Assembly (NCBI GenBank): GCA_029224185.1
Contig: CM055199.1
Location: forward strand, 18,719,267 to 18,783,266
Reading direction: 5' to 3'
DNA length: 64,000 bases
Origin: Karalla daura
Taxonomy: Eukaryota > Chordata > Actinopteri > Chaetodontiformes > Leiognathidae
In this document: positions 31,411 to 43,581 of the stretch, in pieces
Layout of the letters: every line of letters starts with the position of its first letter
How positions within the stretch are numbered: position 1 is the stretch's first letter
Notes under the pieces: generated by a model
Database searches by the model: none
What the model saw: only the letters and a program-made list of their open reading frames with translations
What the model was told of the DNA's origin: nothing
Program-made: the position numbers and the translations under genes

Positions 31411-33390
31411 GCCTCCCCCCCGTCTCCCCTCATGTCACCACACCATCCCTGCCCCCCACCTTCAGCTGACTGCACCTGTCACCTGCAGGCCTCTGCCTAC
31501 ATTCAGGATCAATTTACATAACCTCATTTAGCAGTTCACAAATCAGAGCCATTAAGAGCTACTAACAGGAACCAAGGGTTCTAATTTAGCTTGCCTTTCA
31601 CAGTGGGAAAATTGTTCAGTTCAGGCCTACAAATAAAGATTCAGGTCTTGTCTTTGATTGTTGATTGTGATGGTAAATGTACAGATGATTAGAACAGATT
31701 TTCCCCCCCGTATTGATTTCCTGCCAAAGCACAGCAGGCACTGGTCCTGCACTGGGAAACCACCAGAGTTTGTTGCAGGCATTAATATGTACATATATTA
31801 AGGTCAAAAAAAGAAGTGCCTGGTTAAATTATAAAACTGCAGCAGGTTTAGGTGCTGCAAAATGAAGAATAAACTACTTTTACATACATAAAACAGGGAA
31901 GATGAAAACATTGACTGAACGATACATGATCAATTCAGAGCAACACCTTGTTTACAGTGACTTGTTAATATGTCATCTTTGATTGATCTGCGCTCATCAC
32001 AGAAGTATCCCTATACAAAGACAGCCGCACAATCATTTGGAGGATTTTCCTGGAGACTTTAGTACTTTTATTTACATTTGTGTGGCACAGTGACAGTAGC
32101 GAAGACCAATTCAGGGAGCTGTGAATAGCCGGAGTCAAGAGCTGAAAAATTATTTTCAATCTGCATTCAATTTGGCAAAGATGGGGCTCATGGAATAAAG
32201 AGGCTGATTCAAATTCCCACTTGTTCACCACTAAACTTGGTGGTACAGCATTGTGCTTTTGGTGGGGGCATTTTTTTTTGTGGAGGGAGGGGGGCCGGGG
32301 TGGGGTGGGGTGCACGCTTTTAATTAATCAACAAATCGGCACTCTTCTTCCAGACGCATATGTTTGCACTTCAGGCTGTAGGATAAGGAGGATGCTCGGC
32401 GTGAGATGCATTCAAGCCGCCTACAGATTTTGTCTACTGCTGTTGCAAAAAAAAAAGAAGTGGGGGGGGGGGGGGGATTGCATAACATCAGTCGTCAGGC
32501 AGGCAGATAAGAGCCACGGTAGGTCCGTTAGTGTTGGCAAGGTTTCGAGGACATGCGCTGAAACGAACCGAGACGCATTGCTGTGTACTGACTGGTGGTC
32601 AAGTCGCCTACAAAAAAGAAAAAAAAGAGAGAGAGAGAGAGAAAATGTTTATGGGGTGTGATTCAGTAAAGTGGCCCTGTCCAGCTTCGGTCCGAGCTCG
32701 TTTTAGTCGTTTCACTTGAGGATAATTTATTACAAGTGTGCAGAGCTGGTCTATGTGGGGGTTGGGATTTAGCAGAATGGTGCTTGAAAATGCTATAGCA
32801 ACCAACAAGAGGTTGTGGGCCTTTGGTGAAAGCAACTCTGTGTAAAAAGGAAAGAAAAAAAAGCAGATAAAAAAGCATACTGATCATGTTGCTGGAACAT
32901 GACATTTTAACATGGCACTTGGTTAAACAACAGAGTTCAGTTCTGATCTAAACACATGAGTGTGACTGTGTAGGTGGTGTTTTTAATGACGGGAAACTCT
33001 CAGTGTGAAGTTTTTAAGTTGTTCCAGTGCAGCCAGACCACATTTTGAGGTTAGTTTCAGCTTAAAACTCAAACATAACAAAAATAATCTAAACTTGTAA
33101 TATCTTATGGAGGACCAACAAAAAGCTAATTTGGCTCAAACTCCTCCCGACTGGTCCGAGTTGGACTGAGATTAAATTGCCAAAGAAAAGGGGGTTTGGA
33201 CCCCAGCCAGTGTCTTGTCCATCATCTGGCTTAAAAAAAAAAAAAGAACAAGGAGGAGACAACTGCTGTTGTTGTGCAGCCTGGAGGAATTACTTTTAAT
33301 GAACATGTAATTAATGGAAATAGACTCAACAGTTTCAAAGCAAACAACGATTCTAATTGCATTTCCCTTTTTTTCCCCCTTCTTCCCTGA
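31411..33390. other. intergenic; G-quadruplex-prone and G-run sequence
   Basis: No gene. Closely spaced G tracts at 32288-32310 and a G run at 32462-32475; otherwise unique sequence. A stretch at 31440-31600 looks repeat-free and may be regulatory. Confidence 0.45.
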
Positions 33391-33394
33391 TTCC

Positions 33395-34300
33395 CTTTGT
33401 CCGGGAGCCTCTATTGATTACCCGCCGTGTGTATCGCTCCGCATGTGTTTTCCTTCATTAACAGATAACGGGTTCCTGACTACTCCCGTCCCTGGGTTTA
33501 ATGTCGCCTAATGTCTACTTTGTTCCCGTGTCATGTCGGAGGGCAGCCGGGGATAATGAGAGAGTGGGTGGGCTGTGATTGGCCTGCACTAAGGCAATAG
33601 GGTCCAGGACGGGGATCAGTGGAGGGGTTAGAAAAGCAAAACCTTCTGGCTCTACAGAGGCCCAGCGTGTGGCCCCAGAGTCTGATTCACTCTCACTCAT
33701 ATACGTCGTTTTCTGCTTAAACTGCCATTTTACCATCAAACACCTGACGCCCTGGTATTGAGCTGCCAGTCACGATGACATCCCACCCCTTCATACCCCT
33801 GGAGTTGAGCACAAGTCTGCATCATAACCCTATTTATATCTATATATAAAACATATATATATAGTGTGCACATTTAGGGGTTAGAATATAAGCCCTTATT
33901 CTGTCGATTTCCGTTCATTTAGCCCCTAAATTGACCAAGTAAGAAATCACATAGGCTATGTCCTACTGAGCAATTCAGGGACCGGAATAGCACACAGCGA
34001 CAATTGGCCTAAAAAGAGAAACTACCGCGTTGTGAATGGAATTGCATGTTAGTTAATTGTTAATTTAAGCGGCTCGCAGTGGTTAATTATGTCGGCACAG
34101 CCAAGCCATTTGCATGATGGACCAGCCACCTGCCTGAAGGCGCTGCCAGGGCAAACTATGTAATTACTGAACAGCAGTGGGGCAATTTTTGACTGTCGCC
34201 CCTTTTGTGTCACATGAATTCCTCGTAATGACATATTTCATTACGGGGGGCAAATATCACCCCTCCTGTGTGCCGAACAAAACATGCAAGTCTCAACAGG
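33395..34300. promoter_or_regulatory. candidate conserved regulatory block
   Basis: The segment 34040-34260 is repeat-free and crowded with homeodomain-type cores: GTTAGTTAATTGTTAATTTA, GTGGTTAATTATG, TATGTAATTACTG, plus TTTGCATG (octamer/POU-like) at about 34110 and CGTAATGACA, CATTACGGG. The flank 33395-33560 is also repeat-free. No coding frame. This is the best-looking enhancer candidate between mbip and nkx2.1, by appearance only. Confidence 0.4.
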
Positions 34301-35190
34301 TCCTAATACACAGGACCTATTTACATCCACCTCCATCCCGTGTTTTTGTGAACCTGTAGTTATGTGGGTCTTTACTGTGAGTTAAATGGATGGTGTCTTT
34401 TCTCAGCTTGGCTCGGCTTAAAATGGACCAGGTCTTTTCTCAAAGTGATAAAGTGATTGAACTCATTAAGCTGTCAAATGGCCACGCTTTGGGGTTTGGC
34501 TCTTGATTGGGTATTGTAGTAACATTCAAGGAATTTTCTTTTCTTCAGAAAGTCTGAGACACAACCACGTATTAACTCAGGCTGGTCGACTGGTGGGATA
34601 CAAGTTTAAAGTTTAGAGATGTATTCAAAAGGAGAGATCAGAATATGTTCTGTGAAAAAATTCACTGCATTGGAAAGAACTCCCTCCAAACAAACTTGAG
34701 TTGTTTTGATGTTTTAGTAGAGCAGAGATCCCAACAAGTTACAACTATCTTTGTTCTTTATTCCTAGTCTTCTTTTTCAAAGCAGTACTAACTTAAAGTT
34801 TTACTCACTCAATATTACTTTTACTTTTACAATGAAAAGTACCTAAACAAAAAAAAAAAGTAATTTGTTTCTTAAGTGCCTTCGTGTTTATGGCATGCAG
34901 TTCCATTTAAATTCACTTTAGGTGTTGCCATGTGAAAGGGATAGCCTCGGACCATTCAGACCTTCATTAAATGGAGAAGTTATTGCTGCAGGCCTATAGA
35001 GTGAGCAGCGGGACCCGGGTCGGGCTGGAGGGTCTGGTGTTAACGGGGTTAGTGATGGCTCGTTGGTTTCCAAAGGCTCCCCGCTGGTACTGTACACAGA
35101 CATGACAACTCTGCTTTAGTTTAATTGGCATGTTTAATGTGCGGGAGCTCTCGCGTGTGCGCCCAGTCACGCACACACTCCGGCGCATGC
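34301..35190. other. intergenic, no gene seen
   Basis: Unique sequence; no feature recognised apart from short A runs. Confidence 0.5.
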
Positions 35191-35192
35191 GT

Positions 35193-35203
35193 GCACACAC
35201 ACA

Positions 35204-35235
<32 letters not shown>

Positions 35236-35309
35236 TACAAGCTGGGTTTCTATCCCTATGAGGGCCTTTCATGCAGCCCCCTATTCAGCTCCAACAAACT
35301 TGAATGTAG

Positions 35310-35340
<31 letters not shown>
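35193..35340. repeat. CA tract and CT tract
   Basis: CA with two interruptions at 35193-35237 and CT at 35310-35340, with 70 bp of unique sequence between. Confidence 0.94.
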
Positions 35341-35342
<2 letters not shown>

Positions 35343-37990
35343 TGCCCTCCCCTCCTGAAATCCTGAATAATCCTGCATATTTGTGATAGGAACAATGAGA
35401 TTCATCTCTAGTTTGAAGCCTGAAAATTTGACTATGCAAAGAAAACAAAGACTGGAAATCTATTAAAAGTACGGCAGTTTGTACAAAAGCATCAACTTAA
35501 TGAACAGTCAATCAAGTAAATCACATTTGTGGCTCATTCTGCTTACATGTGTGCTCAGGTTTGTCTTATGCTTATGGTTTAAATCTAGCTTAATATAGCT
35601 GAACAAAGAAACTTTGAAACAACATTTTGAAAGCAATAGACCAGGGTGAAGGATAAAGAAGCTAACATCTTGCCTTTTGATCCATCAGAGGAAAAGTATA
35701 ATGTTTCCTAACTGTGATTTTTGAAACAGCAAGTCTCAGTAGGGCATACACTTTATATCAGTGCATATCCTGTTTTTGCAAACTAAGATTAAATATGAAT
35801 TAACTCAGGTTTAACTTTTTAACTAATTAACCAGAAAGCAAAAACAGTGAACTAAATAACAAAAATACCTGCTCTCTTGCCAGTGTTTTGTTTTTTTTTA
35901 CGACCAGGGAAGCACTTCATTACTTTGGAGGAGATCAACTCAGCAAGCGACTGAAATCATTTGAGCATCTCTGACCACATCGCTCAACACACAATACGTC
36001 ATGCGACATCTCAGAGTTTGAAACCAACTAAAAACTCCTTTTTTTCCATATAGGTTGTTGAACCTGTGTGAACACTGCAAAAGTCAGGAATGTGACAATG
36101 TTTGTCTGTTTGGGGCCATAGACACAATGGAGACGTACATGGCAAATAATGAGCTAATTGTAAGGTAATCACAAAGAACAGGAACGCTTGTTCTCATTGG
36201 CTGTTTCATAAAAATATTTCACTATGATAAACATCTAATATGTCAAAAACATCTAATATGTCAATCCACTTATACAAGTTACTTGAGGCAATACTATGTA
36301 ACCTGGTTAGTCACCAACTTACATTTAAGAATGAGAAATCAGATGTAAATTCTCCTTTACTATCCAAGTTTGTTTTAGGATAAGGAGGCTGGTTGAGCTC
36401 GAGGCTGGATGGTTTGGAATGAGAAAATCAGAGGGAGATCACTCGGCCAACCATCTCCAACTCTACCAGCTCTGTCTGTGGAGAGTAATTTTGCACCAAA
36501 TTTTCACAAGGATTTGACAAAAGGACATCAAGAGTGGGAGTTATGGAGGAAGGTACTAAGTCTGAGCCATTGAGGACAGCTACAGCATCCATGTTTTGTT
36601 TTGTTTTGTTTGTCATGGTAACTGACGTGTGTTGGGAAGAAGGCAGCACAGGAAGAACAGATATACAGATATATATCGTTGTTATCTAACATTTCACAGC
36701 TGTACATATATATACAGATATATGTGAACAATTTCCAGCTCTATTGCATCTAAATCTCTTGCATTTTGCAGAAATTGTGTGACATATGAGTGACATGAAC
36801 AGGGAACCACGGGTGTTGTTTTTCACTGTTTTCCAGTTTACATCCATTGTGGACTGAATCTATGTTGCTTCTTCTTTTCCTCTTGGATATGTCTCAGTCT
36901 GAGGACTTGTGAACTGTTTGGCAAAATATATTTAAAAAAAACATTTCTTACAGTTGTCTACTGAGGAAACCAAATATCCAGTTTTACTCTACACTGCAAA
37001 CATTATCATGACTACAGCTTGTCACATAAGATTCATGGGTCCTGAGGCCAAGGAGTCTCTAACTTATGATGTGCTATGACTTCTATTGTATGCTGATGAT
37101 ACTCTGTTTGGTTTGTTTCTGTGTCATAGATAAACATGTCATGACAGCAAACTTTAGACTCTGGTATCTATCTAAAGAAAAAACACAAATTTGTTTCTCT
37201 AAAATATATTTCAAAATGAAAGTATTGATTGAAGGTCCTTAACGGACTCGCATAGGTTTTAGACTCACAGAGAGAATTACAAACAGTGCAATCATAGCTT
37301 GTTGTTGCTGACATTTTGAATGGAGGAAAATATAGCATCTAATACTCACAATTATATCTAAACTACTTCTTAAAGAAACAACATCTCGCAGCTCAGAGTT
37401 CCAGTCTACTAAGGGGGACAGATACTAAGGGGCAGGAGTTTCTTAGTATTTACCAAAATATCTCTACATTGTTGAATATGTATTTTCCAAGTATTTTCTC
37501 ACATTTCACTTACCCATGTGAGGTTTTTTTTGGCTTTGATGAGCACTAATTCGTCATAGATTTGTTTTTCTCTAATAATTCCTGTTTTTTCTTTTTTTAC
37601 ATCATCTTTAGGTTGAAAAATAGACATTTCCTATCTGAAAATTGAATTGTTCATTGTGATTAAAGCTGCCGGTCACCTTAAACTGAATGAAGTGGAACTA
37701 TCTGAGGATAAATATATCGCATCAGTAGAATAAACCATGTAAAAATTACTTTTCTTAAGAAATGAGGGGGGATTTTCTTCACCATTTTGTTTGACCTCAT
37801 TTTGAATTTTGACCAAAGAAACTGCTGAGCGTCCGCTCTGACAGATGCGGATTCAACCCCCACAGCAATCACTGTCTTCCTGAAGTGTCCTTGAGCAAGA
37901 CTTTGAAAACGTGCTGTCCAGCGTCATTTGGTCAAAGACCTGCCATGTCAGGCTGATAAACACATCCATTTACAAAGGATTTTTTTTTAG
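35341..37990. other. intergenic, no gene seen
   Basis: AT-rich unique sequence. Minor features: a duplicated word ACATCTAATATGTCAA at 36229 and 36248, and an imperfect inverted repeat of ATATATAC-type words at 36660-36725. Confidence 0.5.
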
Positions 37991-37999
37991 CTTTTTGGG

Positions 38000-38560
38000 G
38001 GGTGGCGAGCTAAGCTCAGAGTCTATTGTTAGGGGCTTGAATTGAGAAATCTTGTGATTTGGGCCTTTTCACTCCGCCCCGACGATGTTATTAAAATGAT
38101 GATAAATTGCAGCCAGACCTGGAGAAATTTCCTTCAAATGAAACAAAGCCAACCCAACACTGAAGATGTATAAAATGCGCTTTGTTCATCAGAGGGACAG
38201 AGAGAGAGAAAAGACTCCACTCAGCCAGCTCTGAATGCGGCATTTCATGCTGCAACAATTATGCTGAAAGGTCAAGTATTACAGCATCTTGTGCTCCCGC
38301 TTTGCATGCAAAGTATTTCAGTTCACAAATGACCCTCGTTTGCGCTCTTTGAACAATGGCTTGAAGAAGCAGATAAACGTAGGACAATTAAAGATTTTTG
38401 CAGCTAGCTGACAACGGCGTTTTACCAAAGGGGGGTGATTGCAGTTGCGGTGTAATTGTGCTATTTGTCCTGCACATGAATGCTCGGGCCTGCCGCAGTG
38501 AAATGTTAAGGAACTTCCTGAGAGGAATCAGAGAGACTGTGTTTAGAAAAAAAAAATGTG
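38000..38560. promoter_or_regulatory. candidate conserved regulatory block
   Basis: Largely repeat-free, with TTTGCATGCAAAGTATTTCA (a POU-type palindromic word) at about 38302, GACAATTAAAG and GATGTTATTAAAATGATG. No coding frame. About 4.3 kb downstream of the nkx2.1 stop. Confidence 0.35.
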
Positions 38561-40255
38561 GAAAAAAAATGTGGAAATTAAATTATTTAAAGTCTTTTTA
38601 GCATCTTGTCTACAAGTGTCTTGTCTGGATGCTCAGTTGAAGTGTTTTTGTTTTATTTTTCAGACACGTCTCTGTATTCATACTTTTCATACATACACAC
38701 CATGTTGTGTGTTCTAAACATTAACAATGAAGAAACGTGAATCTTAGGATTTCTAAAGCAGGCTGTGATGTCGCATGAAATTGAGTTTGTTAAGTTTTGG
38801 GGGTTTATTAATAAATTGTGTTTGATTTAGATTAGTATCAAATTAAAAATGTTGTGTATTTATACAGACTTTCTGTTTATATGTTTTCAGTACCGTGGAC
38901 AGCACTCGTCCAACTACATCTTAGACCAAAAAAAACAAACTGTGTGTAAAACTACAGGAAGTTACTCTGAATTTCACAATTTCATGCGTCCATTCAGTTA
39001 TTTGATGTTTTTGTGAACTTATTGTGCAACAGATACTTTCTTCATCACGCCTTCTTGATCTTTACTGTCTTAGCTGTTGTTGAAACGTCTCTCTGTCTAA
39101 ATGATGAAATGGGCCAAGGCTCAATATGTTCACACTCCTTTTGCTTAGGTCTATAGAGATTTAGTGTTCTTGTTATTTTAGTATGTTTCTTTTTATGAAG
39201 TTGATTTGTTTTGTGAACTTTTGTAATGTCCAAATAGACATTACTCAAGTTGATCGACAAAAATGTCTCTATAGAATAGAATAGAATAGAATCAGTCCCT
39301 TTAATCAGTCTCTATTCTTAATTCTGAATAACAAAGGTTTATAATTTAACATTTTATCCCAAGGTTAATTATGGATTATCTTAATTTCCCCACTGTATTG
39401 ATGAAGCTTTATTAAATCCAACTTTGTTATCTGTGAGTCTTGTTGAAGAGTTTATTTCTCTTCAGAAATCCTCAAGTGCTTTAAGAATTTAACACCTGCA
39501 TTTTCTTGACAGAATGTGTCATATAGGCACAAATTTTATCTGAATAATTTGCTTTAAGACAGAGAAATACACATGAGTGAAAGGATGCAATTTGTCATTT
39601 TTGCCAGTTCCTTAAATTCTAATTTGTATTTTGTATAAAACTGTGTAATTGGCTTTGGTGTCAACAGTGAGATGATTCCATTTTGTGGATTTAATTGCAG
39701 TCTTAATTTTTAATCCCCTTAAACTCAACATGAAGACTTTCTCTGCGTGCATGAGACCAGACATTCCAAGGATGCGACATAATTTCCCCAACAGTGCCAC
39801 TGAATCTAAACAGGCGAATAAAATTCAACATCCAGCCGCTTACTCAAATATGATTACCTTGAGATTAAGCACTAATTGCTTGGGGTTGATGGAGACCAGG
39901 CCACCATAAAGCCAGGAGGACTTGGGGAGTTGCTACAAAAGAAGGCGATGAGAGCACACACGCTTCCAACAAGTCATTCTCAACAGCTACAAGCTGCACA
40001 CAAAGACCACACACGGAGCCAAAGACATGTTAATGTAATCCCAAAGTTCTTACTTCTCTCCCCGGACAAAAACCGTCTCTGCCAAACACCGAATAGAAGA
40101 TAGTTTCAGACGCTGCTGAGATTTCACTTAAAAGTCTGCAGAAGAAGAGGGGGGGGGCTTTTATTTTGGAGGCTGCCTGTGGTCTGTGGCTGCTGCTGAC
40201 TTCAAGTGATACAGATTAGACCGAGGAGGCAGAGGAAAGAGGCTTAGTTTAGCTC
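38561..40255. other. intergenic, no gene seen
   Basis: AT-rich. A four-unit AATAG run lies at about 39271-39290. The sequence 39660-40020 is repeat-free. Confidence 0.45.
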
Positions 40256-40257
40256 CA

Positions 40258-40260
<3 letters not shown>

Positions 40261-40301
<41 letters not shown>

Positions 40302-40333
40302 GACACATTTAGGTGGGTAAAAATGTTTTAAAA

Positions 40334-40378
<45 letters not shown>
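40261..40378. repeat. GT and GA microsatellites
   Basis: GT at 40261-40299 (about 20 units) and GA at 40339-40378 (20 units). Confidence 0.97.
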
Positions 40379-40381
<3 letters not shown>

Positions 40382-42035
40382 AAAGAAATGAGATGAGATG
40401 AGATGCCTACTCTGCATGAAGCAGGTGTTTACACCTGTCCTCAACAGCGTTTTCCACAAATTGAAAACCCAGAATACAGATATCACAACAGGTGTAATTT
40501 TCCAGCATTATATCTCACAGTGATGTGACGGAGCAGCTGTGAAATGTTAGATAACAACGAGCAACTTGTGAGACGATGGAGCTGTGCAGCACTTCTATCT
40601 ATTCATATTATATATACATAATATACATTGTCACGATTTTTTTTTAAATGGACAAATGAGAGATTTCAGTCACTTCATTGCCTGTCAAATAAAGATTAAA
40701 TTAATCAAGAAATCCAATATCAAAAATGGGGTCAGCTTATGTTATTTTGTATTTTATGATTTCTTTTCTTTATTATTTTGTAGAAGTTTTGTATATTATT
40801 GTGTTGCTATAGTTTGTAAGATTTATCTTCCTTTTCTTTCATTGTAAATTCGTTTATTAAGAATTTAAAGGTTTCTATCTAAACCCAGAGCACAATATTT
40901 CACAATATGTTTGAATTAATTATATTTGTCTTATTTTTCCTCATATGTGTGCAAATAAACCAGTTAACCAGGAAAGCTACATCTCAGGCATTTTCACAGC
41001 TGAAAAAAATAAATCATAGGAAATATATGTTTTTGGAGAAAAAAAAAAGTGTTGTGTGCATGATATATACACTCGCAAATAGTGTTATCAAATTATTTCA
41101 GTGTCATATAAATGCAGACCAGAGTGAATTGCAGCCTATCCTCACCAAAAAAAAAGGAAATCATCCCAAATTACAGCTACGATTTAACAATGAATAGAAA
41201 ACAACTTATTTCATCCGCCTGTCATTACATCTGTCGCCTGGCAACCAGGTTAGGAGAATAGTCCCTAATGATTATTACAGCTTATATTTACAAGCCGGTG
41301 ACTAACAAGGAATAAATCACAGGTTTCCTTAAAAAAAATGCAGCCTTTTTTTTTTTAAGTAATTGTTAGCTGGTTTGTTATTGACCCCGGGCGCAAACAG
41401 CATTTCCTTTCAATACCCTGATTGATTATTGATAAGGCAGCTGATAGGCACATATTGGAGAAGAAAACGGCTGGTGTTTGGTCAGGGATAAGCTGTTCTG
41501 AACCTCACCTTTCTGACTCACACAGGCAGCATATAGGAAAACACAAACCACACACACACACACACACACCAGCACTGCAAATACACACACACACACACAC
41601 ACCAGCTCAGCAAATACACATACACACACACAGTGAGAAAAATCTGCACATAAAGACTCTGAAGTTTACTCTGTGAGCTGCTGTCTCATGATAAGCCCAA
41701 GTGTGTGATGTGTCACTAGGTGGAAAAAAAACAAACATAAAATAGGGCCTAAATTAGTCCCAGTGGTTGGAATGTCCTACCAGAATAAAAGCCTTGAAAA
41801 TTTGTATCTTCTCAACCAAAAATGTAGCAGATTGATTGCCCCATATCAGCACAAAAGCAGAAAAAAACTATAATCGATGATATATTATTGTTGAGCCATG
41901 AGGATGTAATACTACTAATACTACTACTTTTACTACTCCGCTTTTGGTTTGCTGGGAGAGAGGCGTCCGCCGTTTTGCACCGCATGCTTCAACATAATTT
42001 CACAATAAAAGACTTAACCTGTCTTGTTTCCATAA
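40379..42035. other. intergenic downstream of nkx2.1; CA repeats at 41551-41632
   Basis: AT-rich. CA runs at 41551-41570, 41584-41602 and 41621-41632 are separated by similar CCAGC-CTGCAAATA / CCAGCTCAGCAAATA spacers. No gene. Confidence 0.6.
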
Positions 42036-42041
42036 TTTATT
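42036..42041 (-). promoter_or_regulatory. candidate nkx2.1 poly(A) signal
   Basis: The first AATAAA on the minus strand after the nkx2.1 stop, about 860 nt downstream. I saw no earlier AATAAA or ATTAAA on that strand. Confidence 0.45.
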
Positions 42042-42299
42042 AATTAATAGGACTGTTTTTTTGTAGTAAGTCAAATGTCTAATATAAGTTACAAAGAAAT
42101 AAAACGTACAAATACCAATGAAACGACAACAAACCATCCGGCAATAGCGTCAAAAAACTTTGTACAACGGAGAGAAAGAGGGGGATAGAGGGAAACAGAG
42201 AGAAAGAGAGAGAGATAATTCAAAAACTCTTACAGAAATATACAAGCTAGAACCTACAGCGTACATTAAATTCTATTATAAATCGGTGTATGTGTGTAG

Positions 42300-42539
42300 A
42301 GGGGATTCTGACAGCACTCATACACAGTAGTTTTTGTGCATCGACCTCATGTGCTGTCCAATGTGTGTGTATGTGTGCGCGCTCGCGTGCGCGCGTGCGC
42401 GTCCGCACCCACATGCAGCACTTTTTTGTACTCACTTCCTGTGCTGTGTGCGCGTTTGCGCGCGCGCGTGGATTTGTCTGTTTGTATGTTTCAGCACCCA
42501 CATAGCTACAGCACTTTTTGTGTATACCCGCCTCCTGGG

Positions 42540-42598
<59 letters not shown>

Positions 42599-42660
42599 CG
42601 TGTCAGCACCCACATAGAGCAGTTTTTTGTTGTGTATCCGCCTCTCGCGTGCTCCCCCTA
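42300..42660. repeat. minisatellite of about 90-110 bp units with GT/GC spacers (nkx2.1 3' region)
   Basis: Four units begin near 42312, 42404, 42492 and 42604. Each has CAGCACCCACATAG-like, CAGCACTTTTTGTG-like and CCGCCTCCTGTGCTG-like parts, then an alternating purine-pyrimidine tract (GTGCGCGC type in units 1-2, pure GT at 42545-42594 in unit 3). If the poly(A) signal at 42036 is used, this array lies within the nkx2.1 3' UTR. Confidence 0.75.
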
Positions 42661-42898
42661 TATTCTTCTTTAGTCTCAATATAATTTACATTATAAATAA
42701 AATCCAAAGACTTTGCACATCCGCAGTGTTTTTAGCGTGTGTGCGCGCGCGTGTGTATGCATGTATGTATGTTTGTCCTCCTTCATTTCGAGTCCTCCCA
42801 AAAAACAGTCGATTGGAGGGGGGAATTAGACGGAGAGAAAACTGTCTTTTTTCTGCTTAAATAGATGAATTTAAAGGAAAGCCGGTGCATGCGTGTTG

Positions 42899-43581
42899 TC
42901 ACCACGTCCTGCCGTATAACAAGGCCGAGCACTGCAGGGCCGAGCCGTACTCCGCGCCGGGGGAGTGCAGGTGGGACAGGCCCCCCACCTGGCTCTGCAG
43001 CCCGGGGGGGCTGGAGGAGGAGTGCGGGGCCAGGTCCGGAGAGTGTCCCGTGCTGGAGGCCACCTGCTGGGCCTGGTGCTGCTGCTGCTGCTGCTGCTGC
43101 TGCCCGGACAGGATCATCCCGTTGGCTGCTTGTTGGTGCACGGAGGAGGTGGGTGTGTGTCCGCTGCCCTGGCACGGTTTCCCATCCTTCACCAGCACAG
43201 GCACAGCCACCCTGCGGGGGCTCTGCTGCTGCTGCTGCTGCTGCTGGCAGGACCCCCCCTCCTGCTGCAGCTGCTGCTGAGACACCTTGTCCTTGGCCTG
43301 CCGCTTCATCTTGTAGCGGTGGTTCTGAAACCAGATCTTCACCTGGGTCGGGGTGAGGTGGATCATGCTGGCCAGGTGCTCCCTCTCGGGGGCGGACAGG
43401 TACTTCTGCTGCTTGAAGCGTCGCTCCAGTTCGTAGACCTGCGCCTGGGAGAACAGCACCCTCCTCTTCCTCCTGGGGGTGCTGGACAGGGTGCTCATGC
43501 CTTTACCCACGTCTGCCAGGGAGCTCAGGCTGCCCATGCTGCCCATGTTCATGCCCGAGGACGAGCCCATGAAGCGCGAAA
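42899..43581 (-). CDS. nkx2.1: nkx2.1 coding exon 2 with homeobox
   Basis: The acceptor tatacgtcctcag precedes TTTCGCGC, restoring A|TT = Ile and the family motif ISRFMG. The homeobox is at 43295-43474. CAG runs encode the two Gln tracts. It ends in the conserved C-terminal LLYGRTW. Confidence 0.97.

Noticed and set aside
23740..42030. SFTA3-like gene as in mammals
   Set aside because: No frame or splice chain resembling it was recognised; fish may lack it.
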